This document shows, piece by piece, positions 57,561 through 64,000 of a stretch of DNA of 64,000 bases; the first letter of the stretch is position 1, and each line of letters opens with the position of its first letter. A program made the position numbers and the translations under genes. The notes beneath the pieces are model-generated. The model did no database searches and was not told the origin of the DNA. It worked only from the letters and a program-made list of their open reading frames with translations. The DNA comes from Streptomyces sp. P3. GTDB taxonomy: Bacteria > Actinomycetota > Actinomycetes > Streptomycetales > Streptomycetaceae. The stretch spans positions 1-64,000 of the forward strand of contig JAFEKX020000001.1 of the NCBI GenBank assembly GCA_016893485.2, given 5' to 3'.

Positions 57561-58430
57561 CTGCCGAAGGTGGTTTTCCAGCCTCCGACCGGAAGCCCAG
57601 CGGGCATGGAGGTCATGACCCTGGCCGACTTCCGCGACCGCACCCGTGACTGGCCCTGGCACATCGCCACCCCGCACCGGGCGGACTTCCACGCCCTGAT
57701 GCTGGTCACCGCCGGCACCCTGCGCCACGGCGTCGACTTCACCGGGTACGTACTGCCGCTCGGTTCCTGGCTGTGGATCAGGCCGGGTCAGGTGCACCAG
57801 TGGCAGAACCCTGACCAGGCCGAGGCCATCCTGATCTTCTTCCAGGAGGACTTCGTCGCCCCCGAGACCGCGGAACTGGCCGGACTCGGCACGGGCACTG
57901 CCCCGATGCCCCTGTACAGCCCCGATCCTTCGGAGACCCCCGTACTGGCAGCCGCGGCCGAGCAACTGGCCGCCGAGTTCTCCCAGGGGGACCGCCATCC
58001 GCTGCCCGTGCACACCGCTCTGCTGCACCGCCTGCTCGACGTCGTCCTCCTGCGCCTGGCTCATCTGCAGCAGCACGGCCAGGCCACGGAATCCGCCCCC
58101 GAGCCCTTCCTGCGCTTCCGTGACGCTGTCGAACGAGGCCTCTCCCGCACCCACCGCATCGACGACTACGCCCGCGAACTCGGCTACTCCACCCGCACCC
58201 TCACCCGCGCCACCCAGACCGCGGCGGGCCTCAGCGCCAAGGACTACCTCGACCAACGCCTCGTCCTGGAGGCCAAACGACTCCTCGCCCACGGCACCGA
58301 ACCCGCCTCCACCATCGCAGCCCACCTCGGCTTCACCAGCGCCACCCACTTCGGCAAGTTCTTCCAACGCCACACGGGCCGCACCCCTTGGCCTTCCCGC
58401 GCCTCCCAACGTGCGTCGCCGCCTGCGTAG
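57561..58430 (+). CDS. AraC-family transcriptional regulator
   Basis: The conserved N-terminus LPKVVFQPPTGSPAGMEVM begins at a CTG (57561) six bases after GGAG; GTG 57570 or ATG 57606 are alternatives. A cupin-type sensor domain (VTAGTLRHGVDFTGYVL, then WIRPGQVHQWQNPDQAEA as core RPGQVHQW) covers residues 20-110. The C-terminal AraC double helix-turn-helix is complete (IDDYARELGYSTRTLTRATQ, then IAAHLGFTSATHFGKFFQRH), ending in a short basic tail. It probably senses a hydrophobic or aromatic ligand and controls the divergent MBL hydrolase. Confidence 0.85.
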   Translation: MPKVVFQPPTGSPAGMEVMTLADFRDRTRDWPWHIATPHRADFHALMLVTAGTLRHGVDFTGYVLPLGSWLWIRPGQVHQWQNPDQAEAILIFFQEDFVAPETAELAGLGTGTAPMPLYSPDPSETPVLAAAAEQLAAEFSQGDRHPLPVHTALLHRLLDVVLLRLAHLQQHGQATESAPEPFLRFRDAVERGLSRTHRIDDYARELGYSTRTLTRATQTAAGLSAKDYLDQRLVLEAKRLLAHGTEPASTIAAHLGFTSATHFGKFFQRHTGRTPWPSRASQRASPPA

Positions 58431-58749
58431 CCGCCCAAGCCACCTGACTGCGTGGACAAGTTCGGCGGGGGCTGCCTTGGGCGCCGGCCCCTTGAAGCCA
58501 CGAGCAACAAACTCCATCCCTTGGGCCAAAAGCTCTGACTGTGCCGATCGCGTCGGCTCGAACAGGGGCGCCGAACCCGGTCGCAGCGGTTCGCCCTTCC
58601 AAGGTGGGTACTTCCGGCTCAGTCTCCGAACACCTCCGGCGGCACGCCCAGTTTCTTGGGTCAGACAAGCCCCAACGAGGGGCCTCGCCTCGGGTGAGCC
58701 AGAGCAGCATGGGCAGGGCACGGTCGGGGTGTCGGCGGCTCATTTCGCG
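58431..58749. other. Stretch between AraC gene and MBL relic
   Basis: No recognisable gene. A minus-strand frame (MLLWLTRGEAPRWGLSDP) is open but low in information. Confidence 0.3.
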
Positions 58750-59035
58750 GCGATGTCGGCGACGGGGTGGCCGTGGCTCGGCCACCTCCTGGTAGTGCGC
58801 CAGCCAGGCACGGGACCACGATCCAGTGTTCTCCAATCGCCTGGACCTGGTCCAGGGCGGTGAGCCATGACGCGGGGTTGTTGGTGTCCGCCACGTAGCA
58901 GTGCGAGTGGTGGTTGAGCAGGTCCCCGGCGATCACGCTTGCGCGTCGGGTACGTGGAAAGCGGTCGCGTGGACCGTCTCCGCCACCGGGAGGTCCACAA
59001 AGACCACCGGGTGCCCATCCGGGGTATAGCGGTCC
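58750..59035 (-). pseudogene. MBL-fold hydrolase C-terminal relic
   Basis: Minus-strand reading gives PDGHPVVFVDLPVAETVHAT, then one frame over VIAGDLLNHHSHCYVADTNN and SWLTALDQVQAIG. These are the GD...H strand and the following helix of MBL-type hydrolases related to the neighbouring enzymes. The HxHxDH part is missing. Confidence 0.6.
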
Positions 59036-59044
59036 CCAGTCAGC

Positions 59045-59275
59045 GGAGGGTGAGATCAGCCTCGATCTGGCCCGCCGTCCGGCCGACCTGGTGCGCGGCT
59101 ATCGCGGCGACGAGGAGCACACCACCGAGGCCATGCGCGACGGCTTCTACCGCACCGGCGACATCGCCTCCCAGGAGGCCGACGGCTACGTCACGTTTGC
59201 GGGCCGCGCCGACAATGGTTCAAGGCCAGCGACTACCGGATCTCCCCGTTCGAGCTGGAGACGTCCTGATAGAGG
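59045..59275 (+). pseudogene. AMP-binding acyl-CoA ligase fragment
   Basis: The plus strand reads EGEISLDLARRPADLVRGYR, then MRDGFYRTGDIASQEADGY with the TGD motif and FAGRAD. After a frame change it reads WFKASDYRISPFELE (hinge), ending in two stops. This is the region around motifs A7-A8 of medium-chain acyl-CoA ligases. The N-terminal domain is absent. Confidence 0.75.
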
Positions 59276-59440
59276 TGCTCGGTGCCGATCGCGCCCAAGC
59301 ACCACGGAGCCCTCTCGCGGTCCAGGTCCCCTCAGCCGACGGGTTCTTGCCTGCTACGGAACCGTCCATGTCGGTGATCTGGGATCAAGGTTCGGCGATC
59401 TGGGCGATGAAGAGTGACCGCGTCTCGATGTGGCATCGAC

Positions 59441-60710
59441 TCACGTGTGCAGGGACGCCACGGGTCGAACCATGTACTGGCGCAGGTACAGGTCGCGGTA
59501 GGTGACAGGGCCGCGGGGGCCGGGGACGCGGTCGATGTTGATGCCGGTTTCCGGCAGGTGCAGGAGCTTGAAGCCGTCGAGGAGGCGCGTGGTGGAGTTC
59601 CAGAAGACGCCTGATCCACCGTAGGTATCCATGAACTGGGCTGCCGTGTCGGGGGCGTGGGTGGCGATGGCGGCGGCCAGTCCGAGGTCTCCTCGTTGGC
59701 GATCCGTGCAGCGTGGACCGGGCCGTCCGCCTCGTCGATCGTCACGGTTGCCGCATGCTCGTCGTCCAGGGACCACTCGTAACCGCGTGCGTGAGTGTGC
59801 GGCGGCAGCGATGCCGCAATGCCCAGGTCTTCGAGGGTCTTCAGAATGCTCGGCAGCAGCTTGTCGTGGACAGCCCGGTCGATGAGGAGCAGATTGAGCC
59901 GGTTGCAGACGCCCAGCCGGTCCAGGCTGCTGGTGATCAGTTCGTGCACCAGCTTGTCGTCGGCGTCCGGGGCCACGTACAGCACTCCGCCGCCGTCCGC
60001 GTGGGCCAGCGTGCGCACACCGTGGCGGGCGGCCTCGCGGCCGAGTTCTCGAGTGCTGTCGCCGCTACCGCGAAGGATGACCAGAGGGACCGTCTCGGGC
60101 AGCGACACCAGCGCGTATGCCGCCGCTCGATCCTCGCTCGGCACCAGCTGGATGGCGTCCGGGTTCAGTCCCGCGTCGGTGAGAGCGGGCGTGATCACGT
60201 GGGTGATCAAGGCCTGGGAGGAGCGCAGGGCCGCCGAACCGGTGCGCAGCACGCCGCCGTTGCGGGACTTGAGGAACTGCGAGGCGACGTCGAGTGTCAC
60301 ATTCGGACGAGCCTCGAAGTTCGCGCCGATGACCCCACCGGGCGGCGGCGTTCCAGCACGACCAGTCCGTCGGGACGCTCCTCGATGACGGTGTCCCGCG
60401 GCTCGTGCGGCACGTCCGCCAGCATCCGCAACGCCGCGGCCATGTCCTCCACGTGGGGGCCGGTCAGCCGCAGGCGATCCTGCAGTGCCGCCGACATCCC
60501 GCTTGCGGCGGCCGATCTCAGGTCGTCCTGATTCGCCGCTGTCAGCAGGTCGCGCGCCGTCTCCAGCCGCTCCGCCATGGCCCGCAGCGCGGTGTCGATC
60601 TCCATATCCGACGCCCGGGCCAAGTCCGCCGAGCCCTCCGTCGCCCGGACTGCACAGGAGTGAACCGCCTCCTGGACGGAGCGGGGCACGCTCATCTCGT
60701 TCCTGCTCAC
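59441..60710 (-). CDS. ProA-like gamma-glutamyl phosphate reductase, two frameshifts
   Basis: GTG 60710 after GAAGGGA (VSRNEMSVPRSVQEAVH). Three frame segments give AERLETARDLLTAANQDDL, then NFEARPNVTLDVASQFLKS and RGSGDSTRELGREAARHGVR, the catalytic Cys in LDRLGVCNRLNLLLID, then DTYGGSGVFWNSTTRLLDGF and LPETGINIDRVPGPRGPV. It has the length (about 422 residues) and motif order of ProA, an NADPH enzyme of proline synthesis. The breaks lie at a GGGG run near 60322 and a GG near 59697, so sequencing error is likely. Housekeeping proA often sits elsewhere, so this may be a paralogue. Confidence 0.75.
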
Positions 60711-60857
60711 GTGAGTCCCTTCATGATCCGGGCGCACTACACGACACACGGCGACAGGAGGATTGTTCAACAATCCCCGACAGGCGTTATCACTGTAAAC
60801 CGCCCGGTTTCCGCTGGGCAAGGGAAGGAGTGCCGTTTCCTCTCCTGTGCTATGTAC

Positions 60858-61957
60858 TCAGAAGGTGACCACCGGCTTGAGCGTGACCCCGTTCTCGCTG
60901 TCCCCGAAGGCCTGGTTGATGTCCTCAAACGCGTAGTGCTTGATGAGCTTGTCGAACGGGAAGCTGCCGGCCTCGTAGAGGGCAATCAGCTGTGGAATCA
61001 GTACCTGCGGCACGGCATCGCCCTCAAGGACGAAGCTCACACAGGCGCCGATCAGCATCGAGCTGCCGATGTCGATGGGCGACTCGGTGCCGGGCTTCGC
61101 CAGGCCCACGATGGCGGCACGGCCGAGCAGACCCATCGAGTCGATCATCTGACGGAAGACAACCTTGTTGCCGGTCGCGTCCAGCGCATAGTCCGCGCCG
61201 CCTCCGGTGATCTCCTTGATGCGCGCGACCGGGTCCTCGTTCCTGCTGTTGATCGTGTGAGTGGCGCCGACGCTCTTGGCGAACTTGAGGCGGCTGTCGA
61301 CGATGTCGACGGCGATCACCGTCGTGGCGCCCGCGGCCACGGCCGCAAGCAGGCCGGAGAGACCGGAGCGCCCGTACCGGAGAGCACAAAACTCGAGCCG
61401 GGCTTCGGCTTGAGCACGTTGAGCACGGCGCCCGCGCCGGTCTGAACCCCGCAACCCAGCGGGCCGAGGATGTCGAGCGGGGCGGTCTCGGACACCTTCA
61501 CGGGACTCCGCTCGGCCACGTTCGTCACGTCGGCGAAGGAGGACTGTCCGAAGAAGTGGGAGGAGACGGCGGAGCCGTCCTCGGCGCGGAAGGCCATGCT
61601 GCCGTCCTTGCGGGCGCCGCCGAAGTTACGCATGGCGAAGTCGGCGCAGTAGGCGGGGTGGCCGGAGATGCAATTGGCGCACGCACCGCAGCTGGCGAAG
61701 CTGAGCACGACGTGGTCGCCGGGCGCGATGCCGGTGACCGCGGAGCCGGCCTTCTCCACGATGCCCGTGCCCTCGTGGCCGAGTACCGCCGGCAGCGGCG
61801 TGGGGTACCACTGGTCGCGCACGATCGCGTCGGTGTGACAGACACCGGTGGCGACCAGGCGCACCTGCACCTCGTCGGGGCGGGGCTCGTCGATCTCGAC
61901 GTTCTCGATGACCAGCGGCTGTTCCTTGGCGGTCACGACGGCGGCCTTCACGTTCAT
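60858..61957 (-). CDS. Zinc alcohol dehydrogenase (aryl-alcohol type), one frameshift
   Basis: ATG 61957 after AGGAG (MNVKAAVVTAKEQPLVIEN). Catalytic zinc ligands lie in TGVCHTDAIV (Cys), LGHEGTGIV (His) and GPLGCGVQTG (Cys); the structural zinc loop is CGACANCISGHPAYC. The Rossmann GxGxxG region is disrupted by a one-base shift near 61372, beyond which LLAAVAAGATTVIAVDIVD and NSRNEDPVARIKEITGGGAD (core) are conserved. It oxidises an alcohol to the aldehyde with NAD, and the aldehyde dehydrogenase encoded at 63026 could take the product further. Confidence 0.8.
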
Positions 61958-62042
61958 GCTGGCTCCTGTCTGTGCATGATTCCTGTGCGAGAGGTGCTCG
62001 GTGACGGGCACGACGAGCGATGTGACGCTGGTCCGGAGAGTG

Positions 62043-62851
62043 TCAGTGGCCGGGCCGGCCCGAGCCCATCTGCCACTGGGTCATCGCGCCGAAGGCCAGA
62101 GCGGTGACTCGGCGCGTGGTGAAACGGGAGACGAGGGTGCCCACCCAGTTGAACGTGCCGGAGACGACGCTGGGCGGCGGGTTGCGCCGGTCCAGCGTGC
62201 GCAGTGCGGTGGTGACCACCTGGCGGGGTGTCTGCTTCGGGACGCCTCGGGCCATGTCGTCGGAGCCGAGCGCGTCGAAGAACTCGGTCCGGGTCGGGCC
62301 CGGGAGATGGCGAGCACGCGCAGGCCGGTCCCCCGCGATTCCTGCCACAGTGCCTCGGTGAAACTCAGCACGAAGGCCTTGGTCGCCCCGTAGACGGCGG
62401 CGTTCGGCCACGGCTGGTATCCGAGTGTGCTGGCGACGTTGACCAGGACACCGGTCAGCTGGTCGATGAACGCCCTGGTGACGTCGACCAGGCTGGCCAC
62501 GTTCAGGCCGATCTCCTGCTGCATGCGTGCCGGATCATCCTTGCGGAACGGGGCATGGGTGCCGAAGCCGGCGTTGTTCACGAGGCTGGTAACGGCGATC
62601 CCGCGCCGGGCTACCTCCTCGGCCAGCGCTTCGCCCGCGGCCGGCACGGTCAGGTCGAAAGGCACCACCGCGACGGTGATCTGGTGCTTCGCGGACAGCT
62701 CGTCGGCCAGGGCCTGAAGCCGGTCTGCGCGGCGGGCGACCAGTACGAGGTTCGAGCCGCGCGCGGCGAACTGGCGGGCGAACTCCGCGCCGAGTCCGGC
62801 ACTCGCCCCGGTGATCAATGTGGTCTGGGTACGGTAGACGATCTTGCTCAT
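62043..62851 (-). CDS. SDR-family oxidoreductase, one frameshift
   Basis: ATG 62851 (MSKIVYRTQTTLITGASAGL) or the longer GTG 62875. Rossmann motif GASAGLGAEFARQFA, NNAGFGTH, Ser in LVNVASTLG and catalytic YGATKAF are clear. After LRVLAIS a one-base shift near 62309 leads to PGPTRTEFFDALGSDD and ends at 62043. It is a typical 'SDR family NAD(P)-dependent oxidoreductase' of about 268 residues. A fragment nearly identical to part of it occurs at 3303-3430. Confidence 0.8.
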
Positions 62852-63025
62852 GGCAGTCGGGGACACGGCACCCACCCTTGCGGGCGCCCCTTCCCCTTCT
62901 TCCTTTCAATCTTGTGACGGTCGGTAACCGTCATCTGGTGCCGAGGCGGGCCCGGAGGCCCGGCTCGGCGATGGTCGTGACGCTTGAGGTCGTCGTCCCT
63001 GGCTGCGGGGCGGGGATCACCCGGC

Positions 63026-64000
63026 TCATGTGATGCGTCGCAGGATGCGGTCCTTGCCGCGGGTGTAGGGCGGGGTGGCCACGCCGAGCGTGTCCGGCTT
63101 GAGGGGCTTGTCGAGGACGGCCTTGAGGTGACTGAAGGTGTCCACGGAGTACGAGCCGTGGTAGCGGCCCATGCCGCTTTCACCGACGCCGCCGAAAGGC
63201 AGGTCGAGGGCGCCGAGCTGAAGGAGCGAGAGGCCGAAGACCAGGCCACCGGAGGACGTCTCCGTAGTCAGGCGCCGCTTGGAGCGCTTGGACGGGGTGA
63301 AGGCGTACATGGCCAGCGGCTTGTCCCGTCCATTGATGAAGGCGATCGCCGCGTCCAGGTCGGGGACCCGGACGATGGGCAGGACGGGGCCGAAGATCTC
63401 GTCGCGCATCACCGGGGAGTCGGGGTCGACGTCGGCCAGCACGGTCGGGGCGATGTAGCGGGTCTCGCGGTCGTGGTCGCCGCCCACGACGGTCCGGCCG
63501 TCGTTCAGCAGGCCGGCCAGCCGGTCGAAGTGACGCTCGTTGACGATGCGGCCGTAGTCGTTGCTGGCGGCCGGATCGGTGCCGTACATCTCACGGAGCG
63601 CCTCGACCAGGTGCGTCTCCATCTCGGCGCCCGCGTCACCTATCGCGAGCACGTAGTCGGGTGCGACGCAGGTCTGGCCCGCGTTCATGAATTTGCCGAG
63701 GGCGATGCGGCGGGCGGCCATCTTGAGGTCGGTGCCTGGTTCGACGACTGCGGGGCTCTTACCGCCCAGCTCCAGGGTGACCGGGGTGAGATGACGGGCC
63801 GCGGCGGTCATGACGATGCGTCCCACCGCGCCGTTGCCGGTATAGAAGATGTGGTCAAAACGCTGCTCCAGCAGGGCGGTCGTCTCCGGCACGCCTCCCT
63901 CGACGACGGCCACGGCCTGCGGGTCCAGAACCCGGGGCAGCCAGTGGGCCAGCACGGCCGAGGTCGCGGGGGCGACCTCGCTGGGCTTGAGGACGACGGC
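63026..64000 (-). CDS. Aldehyde dehydrogenase (class 3), partial
   Basis: The gene ends at 63026 and runs off the window at 64000, so the N-terminus (about the first 120 residues) is unseen. DHIFYTGNGAVGR, the general base Glu in VTLELGGKSPAV, the nucleophile in NAGQTCVAPDYVL, EIFGPVLPIV and PFGGVGESGMGRYHG (core) are typical of class 3 aldehyde dehydrogenases. The visible frame is unbroken. It lies upstream of, and on the same strand as, the SDR and alcohol dehydrogenase genes, suggesting a shared alcohol/aldehyde oxidation route. Confidence 0.9.
   Translation of the reverse strand, partial: AVVLKPSEVAPATSAVLAHWLPRVLDPQAVAVVEGGVPETTALLEQRFDHIFYTGNGAVGRIVMTAAARHLTPVTLELGGKSPAVVEPGTDLKMAARRIALGKFMNAGQTCVAPDYVLAIGDAGAEMETHLVEALREMYGTDPAASNDYGRIVNERHFDRLAGLLNDGRTVVGGDHDRETRYIAPTVLADVDPDSPVMRDEIFGPVLPIVRVPDLDAAIAFINGRDKPLAMYAFTPSKRSKRRLTTETSSGGLVFGLSLLQLGALDLPFGGVGESGMGRYHGSYSVDTFSHLKAVLDKPLKPDTLGVATPPYTRGKDRILRRIT

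Noticed and set aside
1..64000. CRISPR array or tRNA/rRNA genes
   Set aside because: I saw no regularly spaced direct repeats and no cloverleaf with a CCA-proximal TTCGA-type arm. My reading is by eye, so a single tRNA could be missed.

Overview
The window looks like a Streptomyces (or very close actinomycete) chromosome segment. Base composition is strongly G+C rich. Starts are often GTG or TTG behind GGAGG-like sites. The gene content is typical of the genus: GAF-ANTAR proteins, a SpoIIE-type phosphatase with STAS partners, an XRE-NTPase-WD40 giant, a SigJ-like ECF sigma factor, Sec/Tat-exported small proteins and aromatic catabolism genes. The many transposase and integrase scraps suggest an accessory region, possibly a chromosome arm.

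Layout. 0-9.9 kb: remnants of IS5 and IS630 elements, one complete IS5-family element (3430-4302), two small secreted proteins, a beta-propeller lectin-like gene and a truncated AbiEii toxin. 10.4-17.9 kb: a STAS protein, two translationally coupled GAF-ANTAR proteins, Tn3 and resolvase scraps, a lipoprotein-like hydrolase and a two-component system. 18-24.4 kb: a junkyard of IS256, RHS, IS1182, IS3, tyrosine integrase, DUF6192-like and Ku fragments, with a hydrolase, a YrhB-like gene pair and an SDR. 24.6-27.1 kb: STAS, MarR and SpoIIE-phosphatase genes. 27.5-33.6 kb: an HNH nuclease fragment, a PEP mutase-like enzyme, an ECF sigma factor with a coupled partner, an SDR and an intact DHA2-type exporter. 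34.7-40.9 kb: a TetR repressor with paired palindromic operators and its divergent epoxide hydrolase, then a LuxR/AAA regulator.

41.8-49.4 kb is the most unusual region. It holds a large XRE-nSTAND1-WD40 protein, a secreted aerolysin-like pore-forming protein candidate, a secreted ribosome-inactivating protein with all five ricin-type active-site residues, a pseudo-receiver regulator, and a partial paralogue of the aerolysin-like protein. All three exported proteins have a related element (TTGTT...ATGrA...GGACAAC) about 70-95 bp upstream of their starts, which suggests one toxin regulon.

49.6-56.0 kb is a catabolic island: pcaIJ-type CoA transferase, a deleted thiolase, a CGNR zinc-finger regulator, an MBL hydrolase and two alpha/beta hydrolases. 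It is tied together by a 14-3-14 palindrome repeated in both intergenic regions. 56.5-64 kb holds MBL hydrolase/AraC divergent genes and a minus-strand series of ProA-like, alcohol dehydrogenase, SDR and aldehyde dehydrogenase genes, the last running off the window.

A striking property is the number of genes whose frame breaks by one base, very often within a run of G or C, while the protein on either side is well conserved. I read many of these as probable sequencing errors. They are described under each gene, with coordinates spanning the rebuilt gene.
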